The notes below the pieces were generated by a model that did not search any database, was not told the origin of the DNA, and saw nothing but the letters and a program-made list of their open reading frames with translations. Shown here piece by piece: positions 1-9,752 of a stretch of DNA of 64,000 nt; the first letter of the stretch is position 1, and every line of letters begins with the position of its first letter. Source of the stretch: Chondrus crispus. Taxonomy: Eukaryota > Rhodophyta > Florideophyceae > Gigartinales > Gigartinaceae. A program made the translations under genes and the position numbers. Location of the stretch: the NCBI RefSeq assembly GCF_000350225.1, contig NW_005179343.1, positions 344,173 through 408,172 on the forward strand, written 5' to 3'.

Positions 1-931
1 CCCACCGCGTCGATTCTATTGCCGGATAGAAATGAAACGTGTACGCTGACTATTCGCCGGTTGCACGAATAGATTTTTGTGGCGAATCGTCAATCTATTC
101 GTGTGGATTCTATTCGCCTCAACCCCAACGCATATTTGCAACTCTATCGCTGAATGCTCGTGCGGACAGCGGCGAGACACCACACATCGTCTGCGAAGAG
201 GCGATCGTTCATCGAGACGCCCACCCCTCGCTGTGAATCCCGCACGGCTGCATGTCTGTCTTCCGCAGCCTGTGCCCTCTGTCCCTGTTCGCCGCGCGCC
301 CTCCCTCCGGTACTGTCCAACTGTGCGCTCCCACACGGCATCATCGCCAATGAACCCGATAGAAGCCCTCAGAACCGTCCTTCAGTACACAGACGACAGC
401 CATGGGGATGATGAAATCATTGTCGCGAGCATGCACGGGTCACGCGTCGCCGAAGTGCATGCTGCAGCGACGAAGCAGCGCGGAGGTTCTCGGTTGGGAC
501 GGCATGATCGAGTTCGCGCGCTTCGCTATTCGTAGTATACTGTGACAGGTGGTTGTTGATGATGTGCCTCTCCCACGCTACTTGAGGACATGAAAGGCTG
601 ATTTATGAGTATCGTAGCCGCGTGCCATGGTGTTGGCGCACTATTGCATGCCTGAATGAAGCGCGCGACACGCCTGCCGAGGAGTTTCGGCTCGCCTTCT
701 CGCAAGTAGGAGGCACATTTGGCTGGAATTCGGCTGACACGCTTGGCACGTGTCATTCTATCGGGGAATCTATTCATCGGATAGAACGTTTTTGGAATCT
801 ATCGGCGCTCGGATAGATTCCGAAATGGTTCTACTGTATTCGATTTCGGAAAACGATAGAATTGCGCGGTGGGGTTGAAAATCGTGAGCAGAAGTTCTAT
901 TGATCAAATAGATGTGCGCGGTGGGGTTGCT
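1..931. repeat. A repeat, copy 1 (TIR-type block, left tip outside window)
   Basis: First of three copies of a roughly 940 bp block (others at 12071 and 16532). It ends in CGGTGGGGTTGCT, the inverse of the AGCAACCCCACCG that opens copy 2; here the first bases are cut by the window edge. Both ends, but not the middle, are packed with variants of TCTATTC/GAATAGA/GATAGAA, which look like subterminal repeats of a non-autonomous DNA transposon. Short reading frames inside are not kept in copy 3, so I see no gene. The superfamily cannot be assigned because no clean target-site duplication is visible. Confidence 0.6.
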
Positions 932-934
932 CTT

Positions 935-1103
935 TGTGGTGATGAGACGATGACTCAGTTTATCTTCCTATCTCTCACCTGCTCGCTTAAGGCTAGTAGC
1001 CACTCGCCGTCGTCTGTGCGTGGCTGTGATGCGTGTACTACGTGTATGGTTATCATCACTTGGTGAGCGCTACTGCGACTGCGCTGTTATGGTTATCATC
1101 ACA
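935..1103 (-). repeat. Copia-1 3' LTR
   Basis: 169 bp, TG...CA on both strands. It is 43 bp longer than its partner because the end motif ATGGTTATCATCAC occurs twice. The polyprotein stop codon is formed inside the LTR, by its opening TGTGA on the minus strand. Confidence 0.9.
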
Positions 1104-4100
1104 CTCCCCCCGTCGCTGTAGCGCGATCCTTTGTTTGATGCGGGGGTGGGGGGTTGCACACTTGTATCTTTTTTGTTAAGTGTGTGAATGGTTTCGGTTT
1201 TAGCGGCTTTGTTAATATATCTGCGAGCATGTCTTGTGATTGAATGTGGCGTATGCTTATCGCCTTTGCTCTGGTTTGGTGGGTGAGGTAGTGGTGTCTG
1301 AGGTCAATGAACTTTCTGCGTTTTGTTGGTCCACTGTTCTTTGCGACTGGTATTGCAGATTGGTTGTCTATGTGGAAGGGTGTGGCGTCTTGGGGCAGCA
1401 TGCTGATGTCTTTGAGTAGACGTCTGATCCATGTCGTTTGCTGTGCTGCCGATGTTGCAGCAATATATTCTGCTTCGCATGTTGATAATGCTGTGATGGA
1501 TTGCTTGATAGAGCCCCAGCACACGGGTGTCCCATTGTACATGTGGATCATTCCTGATATGGATTTGCGGTCTGTGACGTCTGTTGCGAAGTCCGCGTCA
1601 CTATACGTTTCGAGGAGGTTTGGGATGCAGTGCGGGTCCATTTTGTGTTTTCCTGCTGCGAATATGAGTCCATGCGTCTGTGTGTGTTTCATATATCTGA
1701 TCAGACGCTTGAGGGCATTCCAATGTCTTGTCGTGGGGTATTTTGCTGCTACTGATAATCGGTTTGCGACAAAGTATATGTCTGGTCGCGTTGAGTCTGC
1801 GATATATCTGATGTCACCTAGCAGCTGTTGATACGTTTTGGTGACCTGTGGCATTGGTTCGTCTGCGGGGACAGGGCCATGTAGTTTTGTGTTGTCGTTG
1901 TATGGCGTTGGTTTGCTATTGCATTCTCCCATTTCCGCCTTGTTGACGACGTACTGTATCGCCGCTGGTTGTGAAGCATGTATTGAGCCGTTCTTGAGTC
2001 TTTTGACTGTCCATCCTAGTAGTTGGCTTGGTTTGCCCAGTTGCTTGATGTTGTATGCAGTGGCCAATATGGCTGCAAACTGGGTCTGTAGTTTTTTGGA
2101 CGTACTTATGATGGTGAAGTCATCCATGCTGATAGAGAGAATTATGGTGTGGCCATTTTCTCTTCTGTGAAAGAGGCACATGTCCGCCTCTGATTGGTTG
2201 AATCTGTGCTTTTTAAGTAGCTTGGATACAGCAGTGAGGTAGGTGTGTCCTGCTCCCGGTGTGCCGTATATATTCTTGTTCAGCCTGCCCACTGTGTGTG
2301 CGTGTGTGTATGTTCCATCAAACCTTGGGTGCTGCCGTACATACACTTGCTCGCTGCCGGAGTGGTCAAACTTTTCATGCAGGTACGCTGATTTTATGTC
2401 GATGTGCGCGATATTCATGTCAAATGCTGCGGCAATGGCAAATAGGAGTCTGACTGTGGTTTTGTCCGCCATATATGTCGTGGTTTTGTCGGGGTTGAAG
2501 TGGACGTTGGGGATCATCTTGTCTCCTCTTGCTGAGCACCTTGCTTTTCGCTCTATGATCTCGCCCTTCTGGTCCCTTTTGTAGCGGTACCCCATTGTTA
2601 GTGGTATGGGTTTGGTTGTTTTGGGGATTTTGTGAGGGGGGAGCCACGTGATAACCTTGTTTTGGTCTAGGTTATCGAGCTCTTTGTTGTGCGCTCGCGC
2701 CCACTGTGCTACATCAGGGTAATTTTTGGCTTGGCCATGGTGCATTGGGGCAGAGGTTGTGTTGGTTATTTGGGCGGGGGTTGGCTTGGGCGTGAATGCC
2801 TTGAATACCACATGGACTTTGTTGTTGGGGTCACGGTCTCGATGGTAGACATTGAAGTCCACTGTCCTCACACGTCGTGTTTTGTTGTCTGCCGTGCTCA
2901 TGACCACGATGTGTTTTTGGTCGGTTGCGTAGAGGTACCGGACAGGGATGGCTCGGTGTTGCAGCTTGTGCATTTTTGTCTTTCCCATGATGTTGGGAAT
3001 GTGTCCCAGTTGCCCAAATATTAGGTATTGTGGTACTTGTGGCTTGTATCCGTGCCATACTGTGGTGAGGATTTGTCCTGTGCTGAGGTGAAGCGTGTTA
3101 TTGTACTTGAATGCTGCATCCTTGATTGCATCTTCCCAGTGGTCTGTGGAGAGTGTACTGTGGTGTAATGCCGCTCGTGCTGCGTTGAGTATGGTTCTGT
3201 TGATTCTTTCGGCAATACCGTTTTCCGGGGGTGAGTACGGCACAGTGGTTGTGTGTTGTACCCCATTGTTGTGGTATACGGTTTGCGTCGCGCTTGATAG
3301 ATACTCTTTTGCATTATCTGTGTGGACTCTCCTTGGTTTGTGGGTTTTGCCTTTGTTGATGTGTTGCAGTACGTTGTTCAGTTGGTCTGCAGTTTCTTCC
3401 CTGGTTTTTAGGAAGGTGATTATTAGGTATCGTGAGTTTGTGTCAATCACCGTCATAAAGTATCTGTTCCCTTGCCTTGACGGGGTGGGGAAGGGACCGC
3501 ATATATCACTGCTGAGTGCCTCGCCGGTGTCATAGTTGTGTCGTCTGCGCTGGTGTTTGGCTGGCTGGAGTTTTGCTGCTGCGCAGCTTGTACATGTGAT
3601 TCTCGGGGGCGGGTTTGCAAGTGATGCTGGGAGGTTGGGAATCATTTTTCTCTTTGCCATTTGTTGTATGGTTGATGGGCGAACATGATTGAATACCATG
3701 TGCCAATGGTGGTGTTCATGTTGTGTGCGCGTATTGACAGTGTCAGGGGGGCTGTGGGCAGGGTTGTGCTGCTGGTGCATGGGGGCAATTTTTTTATGTG
3801 CTTTCGGAGTTCGCGATCTGGGCAGCGATTTGGGGGCTTGTGATCCTCTCACTTTTGTGATTGTGCCTGTGTGGGGTGTCTTGCGATTTTTTGTGTGTGG
3901 CCGCGGCAGCGCTCTTGCTGTTGTTGCGTGTGGTGTTGGTTTTGCCACGTTGAGGGTGTACAGTCCGCGGCTGAATTGGGCTGTCGCTACTACTTGTGGC
4001 GGTCTCTTTCGCGTGTCGAGGACACATGCTGTGTTGGGGTAGAATATCACTGCTCCCCATTGCTTGGCAATATCGTGGACGGATAAGAGGTTTTTCTTGA

Positions 4101-5508
4101 TGTGCGGGTTTACGACGGTAGGTAGCTTAAGCATTTGCTTGCGTGTCGTCGGGATCTGGAGTGTGCCATGGTGTGTCGCGGGGGGGGTTGTTGATGTGGC
4201 TGTGTTAGTGCAGACTTTGCGGGTTAGGGGTCGCATGCCATGGGTTGCTTTTCGGATGTGGGAGGGGTGTGCTCCTGAGTCAAGTGCAAATTGCCTACCG
4301 TCCGAGTCTTGGCAATTGGTGTTCGGCTTTTTGTCATACATGTGCCCATCCTCCGCCAATTCCTCTTCGTTAGTCGCTGTGTGACCTTGGGTGTACTTTT
4401 TGTACATGGCTTTTTGTTTTGCACTGTGTGCCTCTTGTGTGTGCTGCTGCATGAATTGCGGGTACGGCAGCATGACGGGTGCTGGTGCGGTTGGGTTCCA
4501 GTATTGTCCCTGCCATTTTGCTCTTGCGCGTCCTCTTCCTCTGCTTGATCGTCCACGAGGGCGACTTCCTTCCTGTTGTTTGAGGCCATGAGGTGTGTCT
4601 GTTTTTTGGGTGTCTTTTTCCACACTTCGTGCGTGGACGGCTTTCAGGCGTTGGCCGATATTATGGATTGTGTTAGGCACTGTGTCAGTTTCGATCCACA
4701 TGTCTTGAAGATGTTTGTATGTGGGGTGTGCGGACAGGCCTTGGATGATGAAATGGACTGTGACTGCTTCTCCCGTGTTGATGTTGTGGTACTGAGCTAG
4801 CTTCATCCGCGTTCGGATCGATCTATGCTTGGTCATGTATTCATCGAGTGTGGTAGTTTGTGTCAGCTTTGTGTTGTCTGCCTCTTGTTTGAGCAAGAGG
4901 TGAGCTGTGGGAGTCCTATCTGTGAAATGTTCAGTGATGGCTTGAGTGAGTTCAAGTGGTGATACTCCCAGTTCCAGGTTGGCTGTTGCAGCGAAATCTG
5001 CAGGCAGAGAATTGTTGATGGCCATGCGCAATATTGCGCTTTGTTTCCTGTGTTTCGCGTACATTGGACTGTTTTGGTCTGGTGTGTTATAGGCGGGGTT
5101 CAGGATGTTTTCCATGTCGTTGATTAGCGCCATGTCATTTATCGCTTGCTGCCATATGAGGAAATTTTCCCCATTGGGTTGGAGGGTTGGTAGCTGTCCG
5201 TAGAACCGGTTGTTGGTGGTATCTTCTGTTGCCATGGTTGGGGTGATCTCTACGCTTGTGGGCGGAGGGGGGTTCGGGTTGATCTCTACGCTCGGGGGCG
5301 GAGGGGGGCTCTCGACAAGTGGTGGAGGCGCTGGGTGCGGGCTCTCGACACTGCTGCTTGGAGGCGTTGTGGGGTTTGCGGGGCGGTATTCCAGGCTGCC
5401 GGGTTGTGTGGCTTGTGCGGGTGACTTGTGTCGTTGCCTGGGTGATCGTCGGGGTGGGTGCGCCGCGTTTTGTTGATCGTTCTTCAGTGGTTTTTGTGTA
5501 GGGTCCAT
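1099..5508 (-). CDS. Copia-1 gag-pol polyprotein
   Basis: Single open frame of 1469 residues; the ATG lies 4 nt inside the 5' LTR edge. Parts in order: a proline-rich N-terminus and a gag-like region; an Arg/Gly-rich stretch instead of an obvious zinc knuckle; an aspartic protease (LDSGAHPSHI); integrase with an HHCC zinc region and D,D,E core (DICGPF, TDNAKEYL, ENGIAERINR); reverse transcriptase with an MDD box (SISMDDFTII); and RNase H (YSDADFATD, CEAEYIA). Protease-integrase-RT-RNase H is the Copia order. The length is usual for a complete element and the frame looks whole. It would make the proteins for particle assembly, reverse transcription and insertion of the element. Confidence 0.92.
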   Translation of the reverse strand: MDPTQKPLKNDQQNAAHPPRRSPRQRHKSPAQATQPGSLEYRPANPTTPPSSSVESPHPAPPPLVESPPPPPSVEINPNPPPPTSVEITPTMATEDTTNNRFYGQLPTLQPNGENFLIWQQAINDMALINDMENILNPAYNTPDQNSPMYAKHRKQSAILRMAINNSLPADFAATANLELGVSPLELTQAITEHFTDRTPTAHLLLKQEADNTKLTQTTTLDEYMTKHRSIRTRMKLAQYHNINTGEAVTVHFIIQGLSAHPTYKHLQDMWIETDTVPNTIHNIGQRLKAVHARSVEKDTQKTDTPHGLKQQEGSRPRGRSSRGRGRARAKWQGQYWNPTAPAPVMLPYPQFMQQHTQEAHSAKQKAMYKKYTQGHTATNEEELAEDGHMYDKKPNTNCQDSDGRQFALDSGAHPSHIRKATHGMRPLTRKVCTNTATSTTPPATHHGTLQIPTTRKQMLKLPTVVNPHIKKNLLSVHDIAKQWGAVIFYPNTACVLDTRKRPPQVVATAQFSRGLYTLNVAKPTPHATTARALPRPHTKNRKTPHTGTITKVRGSQAPKSLPRSRTPKAHKKIAPMHQQHNPAHSPPDTVNTRTQHEHHHWHMVFNHVRPSTIQQMAKRKMIPNLPASLANPPPRITCTSCAAAKLQPAKHQRRRHNYDTGEALSSDICGPFPTPSRQGNRYFMTVIDTNSRYLIITFLKTREETADQLNNVLQHINKGKTHKPRRVHTDNAKEYLSSATQTVYHNNGVQHTTTVPYSPPENGIAERINRTILNAARAALHHSTLSTDHWEDAIKDAAFKYNNTLHLSTGQILTTVWHGYKPQVPQYLIFGQLGHIPNIMGKTKMHKLQHRAIPVRYLYATDQKHIVVMSTADNKTRRVRTVDFNVYHRDRDPNNKVHVVFKAFTPKPTPAQITNTTSAPMHHGQAKNYPDVAQWARAHNKELDNLDQNKVITWLPPHKIPKTTKPIPLTMGYRYKRDQKGEIIERKARCSARGDKMIPNVHFNPDKTTTYMADKTTVRLLFAIAAAFDMNIAHIDIKSAYLHEKFDHSGSEQVYVRQHPRFDGTYTHAHTVGRLNKNIYGTPGAGHTYLTAVSKLLKKHRFNQSEADMCLFHRRENGHTIILSISMDDFTIISTSKKLQTQFAAILATAYNIKQLGKPSQLLGWTVKRLKNGSIHASQPAAIQYVVNKAEMGECNSKPTPYNDNTKLHGPVPADEPMPQVTKTYQQLLGDIRYIADSTRPDIYFVANRLSVAAKYPTTRHWNALKRLIRYMKHTQTHGLIFAAGKHKMDPHCIPNLLETYSDADFATDVTDRKSISGMIHMYNGTPVCWGSIKQSITALSTCEAEYIAATSAAQQTTWIRRLLKDISMLPQDATPFHIDNQSAIPVAKNSGPTKRRKFIDLRHHYLTHQTRAKAISIRHIQSQDMLADILTKPLKPKPFTHLTKKIQVCNPPPPHQTKDRATATGGV

Positions 5509-5512
5509 AACC
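5497..5512 (-). promoter_or_regulatory. Copia-1 primer-binding site overlapping the start codon
   Basis: GGTTATGGACCC directly follows the 5' LTR. It complements the anticodon stem-loop of eukaryotic initiator tRNA-Met (family consensus GGGCCCATAACC) with one mismatch, not the tRNA 3' end. Drosophila copia is known to prime from such an internal half-tRNA site. The ATG within it is the gag-pol start codon. Confidence 0.7.
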
Positions 5513-5638
5513 TGTGGTGATGAGACGATGACTCAGTTTATCTTCCTATCTCTCACCTGCTCGCTTAAGGCTAGTCGCCACTCGCCGTCGTCTGTGCGTG
5601 GCTGTGATGCGTGTACTACGTGTATGGTTATCATCACA
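5513..5638 (-). repeat. Copia-1 5' LTR
   Basis: 126 bp, TGTGATGATAACC...CACCACA on the minus strand. Nearly identical to the 3' LTR apart from the tail duplication there. Confidence 0.9.
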
Positions 5639-5960
5639 CTCTTAGAGCATCTCTACCGCGAGTCTATTCTCTTAAGTCCAATATCCAGGTCTTCCGACAC
5701 CACTGCATACAGTACACCGAGGCCTTACTGTACCACATGACTGTCCAGAGTTGCTCCACTGCCGGTGCTACACGAACAGAAAAGGCAGATCTGAAAAATA
5801 AACCAGTACTGTAGCTGCTTCTCGGCACAGACATTCTGCACTGGCCGGAGAGGGAATCGTTTACGGCGAACGCCATCAACTGATAGTTTCAGCGAGCAAG
5901 CCAGACCTTTTTCTAACGCTGAAAGAGCGGTACTACTTCGTCACTTGGTCAGCGCCTCCT

Positions 5961-5970
5961 CTTAAAAAGC
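5961..5970 (+). promoter_or_regulatory. TATA-like CTTAAAAAG upstream of the B gene
   Basis: CTTAAAAAG lies about 190 bp before the first ATG and is kept at the same place in all four units (near 9553, 13329 and 24352), followed by a pyrimidine-rich stretch. A plausible core promoter, unproven; conservation is expected anyway because the units are recent duplicates. Confidence 0.3.
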
Positions 5971-6522
5971 TGCGCTCCTGACTGCTGTCTCATCCCCGCC
6001 TTTGCTTTCTTGCTGCACAACCCTGTCAACCGTCCTCATTATTGAGTCATTGCCGCAGCTGGCCGCCTCCACTTCAGGGTCCGCGCTCGTTTTGCAATTG
6101 TCCTTCTGTATCGCCGACACTCACCGACTCCCCCCAAGAAACAGCAGCCCCGCAGACTATATGGCATCATTTGTCGTACCTCTGAGTATTGACAAGGCCT
6201 CCGCTGCTATCGATTTTACGGCAACAGGGCTTGGCGTAGTGCTCTCAGTGATTGTTGTTGCTATTATACTTCGGGCAAAACAAGCCAAGCTGGCACGAAC
6301 CGGGTGCGTACAGATCACGCCGAACGACTTCACTTCTGGGGCAGGCCACTTCTTTGTGATAGCGGCGTATCGATATGTCTCTGTGAGGGGGGTTGCCTGT
6401 GGTACGCTGGCCGTTATTCTAAGCTTACTCAGCAGTACTGCTCTGCTCGGGACGGAAGCGTTGTTGTGCGTCTTGGGGCGAGACGCCGAAGGCGGCGTCT
6501 CGAGTGTGTGTGACGGTAGAGA

Positions 6523-6680
6523 TGCGCACGAGTGCGAGGACAGTGCGCACGAGCGCAGGGACAGTGCGCACGAGCGCGAGGACAGTGCGCACGAGCGCAG
6601 AGACAGTGCGCACGAGCGCGAGGACAGTGCGCAAGAGCGCGAGGGCAGCGCTCACGAGCGCGGGGACAGTGCGCGAAGGC
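6523..6680. repeat. 21 bp minisatellite (7-codon unit)
   Basis: About seven and a half units of GCGCACGAGCGCGAGGACAG and variants. The period is a multiple of three, so it reads as AHERRDS/AHEREDS on the plus strand and ALVRTVL-type on the minus strand. It lies inside the insertion that breaks B copy 1, so I do not treat it as coding. Confidence 0.85.
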
Positions 6681-6837
6681 ACTTAGCAAAGTCTTGCTAA
6701 TGACGGGGTGAATGCTCACCAAAGCGTGAAGTTTACTTCGTTCTGTGTTCGTCCCTCTCTCTCTTCAGCTTTGCAGACAACCCTCTACGATATGTATCCT
6801 ATCCTATTTGGAGCAGTTGATGGTTTCCTAGGAACAG

Positions 6838-6935
6838 ACAGTGTCGGTTCGAACAGTGTCAGTAGGCTGAACAGTGTCGGTAGGGAGAGCCATTGCAGTA
6901 GTGCAAGAAGTGTCGGTAGGGCGCACAGTGCTGAA
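6838..6935. repeat. Degenerate short tandem repeat (ACAGTGTCGGTAGGG type)
   Basis: Four to five imperfect units of about 17-20 bp around ACAGTGTCGGTAGGG, inside the same insertion. Confidence 0.65.
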
Positions 6936-8880
6936 GCACCTGCACACGTAAAGATCACTGAAGGTACAGTACGAGCACGAGTAGACCACTCCCCCTCAAC
7001 GAAGTTTTGTGGGACAAAGAGGCCTTTTGTGGGACAAAGAGGCCTTGTATGGAAACCTTGTACAGTGCATCTAATGTTGACGAATGACACGATTGTATCA
7101 ACAAGCGTCTCGTTGCGTAACGTCAGGTCGAGGATATGCTGGCTTGACAAAGAGTCAGAGGACTACATGTTACAAAGCACGACCAGTCCCTGGGAGCTTA
7201 GACATGCTTGCTGTGGCGGGAGCCCGTCTGCAAGAGCTAGTAGTAAGCGAAACGGAAGTCGATGTGTGGAGCCACCCGCTGAACTACGATTTTAACAAGG
7301 ATGAGATCACCCAGTTTACTGACCTGGATATTAAGATGAGAGGGGTAGTAACAAACGTGAATGCCTGCGAATCAAACATAACCGTAACTCGAAATCCTGA
7401 CAGCACGACTGAAATTGGGGTGAGCAACACCGCCATTTCTGATGCTGAGAGCGAGCCTAAAGAAGGAGCGGCAAACCCGGCAGGAGCGGTTGAGTTCAGT
7501 GAGTTGGGTTTTACTTATGGAAAAGAGAGGGACATAGCCATCGGCATGTATGGCAAGGAAGTGACACGCAATGACGTTACAACCGTGTATCTCGTTTACG
7601 GAAGAGTGCGTGAGGGTGAGGAGAGTGGAGTTGCTGACTGCACGGAACTAACGTTCTCAACTGTGGGATTCCAAGTAATACCATTCGTGAGGTATGCAAT
7701 GGCATTGGGGGACGAAGAAGTTGACCCTAAGAGACTGGCAGAAGTGGCGTGGATGGCAGCTTCACTGTCGCAAATGGGTCTCAGACAAGAAGCATGCGAT
7801 AGGCAAGTATACACGATCAAGAAATGCACTCGGATCTCTAGTAACACGAGCATAACTATAGGGGCACTTGGAGGAGCCATTGTATTGGCTTGTTTAGTGT
7901 ATATAGGTATGCTTTGGAGTTTACGACGTAGCGGGCTCAATCGTGTGATCATGCCTTTTGAAATGTTAGCTTCCGCGGCAGCCGTGATGGACGGAGATGG
8001 GAGGTATGTGACACACAAAGCCAAGGGTGTGTACGCCATGCTCAAGCTTGTATCCGGCGAAGGGCGGCTGACGTGGAGCAGGACGCGAGGTGAGGGAACA
8101 CCCGAATCAACGTTTGGAAAAATTGGGGCTTGGGATTCGGTGGCGTAAGAGCAAGAGCGATGACATATGACAGAAGACGAGACGGATACTACGAGGACGA
8201 GGACGGGTTGGGCTCGTTGAATGTGTATAGTAGGTGATAAGTGGCCTTCTTCAGTACGAGGTGAATTGGTCGAATTATGGTTGAAGCAACCAAAAGGAAG
8301 GACTTGATAAACGGCATTTGGCGAAAGCAACAACATTTTGGATAACCTCATGAGTAGTTTGATCACATTGATCATATAGAAAAAGGGGAACTCAATGAAG
8401 ATTATGGTTTGAATAGGGTTCGAATCTGCATGATTACTACGGAAGGTATTCGAGAGAGACGGATAGGGTATCAAGCATGCATGAGTGTGATTTTCGGTAA
8501 ACTTTGTCTAAGAATGATCAGGAAGGATGGAGACGGCAGATGTCATTGGAGTGATGGTCTGCTGTAAGGCCGACCCAGTTCCGGTGGCGGGGGTACATTT
8601 CCCATTGTTGTCGAGCGGATAGTAGTCAAGAATCATCTGCCCAGAGTCCATCAACAGATCAAAGCACCACAAGATCTGTCACATATGCCGCCGAAGCAAC
8701 CGCGAAAGATAGACAAGAAGACGAAACACATCGCCCTTTCGACTGAGAACCATTCTATCCTTGTAGTGAGCTACTGTACAATATTCGCTTCAGCGAGTAT
8801 TCGCGCAGGGGCACGTGATCTGTCGGGCGACACAACCATGCTTGCGTTTGGTGCGGGCAGGTACCTTGCTGGAGGTCAGT

Positions 8881-9274
8881 CCGCAAATCTCGTGGTCAAT
8901 CTCGGGTTTACTTTTCTGTACGTCCAGCGAGTTTGTGGGCAAATGGAAAAAACAACAACGCGTTATTTTACGGACAACCTTATTGGAGTTAAAAATCAGA
9001 TTTGGGGGACGTTGCTAGCAGAGGGTCCACTAAAGCACCTCTCCAGAGTCTTCCTGTTGTCTTTTGTCCAAAGCCCGTCTGATCCCCCCTCCTCTGGCGC
9101 CTCTGCCTCATTCGTTGCCCCCTCGCTTTGTGTGTGTGTCCCTCGTGCTTCTCTCTCTATTCCCCCCTTGCTGTATCTACCGACTTGACAGATATCTTCT
9201 TCCCCTGCGAACAGCAATGTGCAAAGGATCACACTCATGGGATGCCTGCGAGGCCTTATAGTTTGACACTAGGT
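8881..9274. other. Unique linker between B1 and B2
   Basis: About 390 bp found once in the window, between the conserved 3' flank of B1 and the start of similarity of B2 (near AGGTCCAA). The right half is pyrimidine-rich. I see no gene. It replaces the hairpin and A block that precede B3 and B4. Confidence 0.5.
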
Positions 9275-9752
9275 CCAACCTCCAGGTCTTCCGACACCAC
9301 TACATACAGTACACCGAGGCCTTACCGTACCACATGACTGTCCAGAGTCGCTCCACTGCCGGTGCTACACGGACAGAGGAGGCAAATCTGAAAAATAAAC
9401 CAGTAGCTGCTTCTCGGCACAGACATTCTGCACTGGCCGGAGAGGGAATCGTTTACGGCGAATGCCATCAACTGATGACGTGAGCGAGCAAGCCAGACCT
9501 TTTTCTAACTCTGAAAGAGCGGTACTACTTTGTCACTTGGTCAGCGCCTCCTCTTAAAAAGCTGCGCTCCTGTCTGCTGTCTCATCCCCGCCTTTGCTTT
9601 CTTGCTGCACAACCCTATCAACCGTCCTCATTATTGAGTCATTGCCGCAGCTGGCCGCCTCCATTTCAAGGTCCGCGCTCGTTTTGCAATTGTCCTTCTG
9701 TATCGCCGACACTCACCGACTCCCCCCAAGAAACAGCAGCCCCGCAGACTAT

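Larger units (their letters stand above)
935..5638 (-). mobile_element. Copia-1: GalEa-like Ty1/Copia LTR retrotransposon, looks whole
   Basis: A complete element on the minus strand, flanked by a 5 bp duplication CTCTT (930-934 and 5639-5643). The LTRs are very short, TG...CA, and enclose one long gag-pol frame. A G-rich polypurine tract abuts the 3' LTR (about 1104-1111) and a GGTTATGGACCC primer site abuts the 5' LTR. The uninterrupted target sequence survives at 13004-13016. Short LTRs, one polyprotein and the anticodon-loop primer site fit the GalEa lineage. Apart from a tail duplication in one LTR, the two LTRs differ at about 1 of 125 positions, so the insertion is recent. Confidence 0.93.
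6461..7102. mobile_element. 642 bp insertion in B copy 1, made largely of short tandem repeats
   Basis: Absent from the other three B copies. It is flanked by a 5 bp duplication AAGCG (6456-6460, 7103-7107). The ends TTGTTG...CAAC(AA) form a weak 6 bp inverted repeat. Inside are a short hairpin (about 6479-6502), a 21 bp array, an 18 bp-type array and a doubled 21 bp unit (about 7008-7046). No transposase. Probably a small non-autonomous element; class unknown. Confidence 0.6.
6161..8148 (+). pseudogene. B-family membrane protein, copy 1, split by an insertion
   Basis: I do not recognise this family. The start is the first ATG (MASFVVPLS...); the frame is also open upstream but lacks an ATG. 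Codons 1-100 (6161-6460) and 101-446 (7108-8148) are separated by a 642 bp insertion with target duplication, so no intact protein is expected. Predicted topology: membrane segments near residues 21-38, 78-97 and 348-371. The roughly 250-residue middle part has several Cys and N-glycosylation sites (NIT, NTS), and a basic and acidic tail of about 75 residues ends GKIGAWDSVA. N-out, ectodomain-out and tail-in is the simplest arrangement. No catalytic motif is visible. Confidence 0.6.
5644..8880 (+). repeat. B duplication unit, copy 1
   Basis: First of four near-identical units (others start near 9275, 13009 and 24038), each about 2.6 kb without insertions. It holds a leader of about 500 bp, the membrane-protein gene and about 700 bp of 3' flank ending near GGTACCTTGCTGGAGG. 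This copy carries a 642 bp insertion. Originally it followed directly on A copy 1; Copia-1 now separates them. Confidence 0.9.

Noticed and set aside
77-535. 152-codon frame inside A copies 1 and 2
   Set aside because: Not preserved in A copy 3 and without family resemblance.
1307-4800. Many plus-strand frames opposite Copia-1
   Set aside because: They are shadows of the continuous minus-strand polyprotein.
6461-7102. Reading the insertion in B1 as an intron
   Set aside because: The edges do not give GT-AG with a restored sequence, while a 5 bp target duplication explains them exactly.
6161-8148. B protein as an envelope-type gene of a retroelement
   Set aside because: No gag or pol lies in the unit, and no cleavage site or fusion-peptide-like segment is apparent. 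A host membrane-protein family is simpler.
7596-8474. Long antisense frame (up to 292 codons) opposite the 3' part of the B gene, present in all four units
   Set aside because: The units are recent duplicates, so conservation is not evidence. The sense strand has coherent membrane-protein features, and the antisense frame shows no family resemblance and varies in length.
8685-9188. Frame opening MPPKQPRKIDKKTKHIAL in each B unit
   Set aside because: Only the first 20 or so codons agree; the copies then diverge with different ends, so a small gene is not supported.
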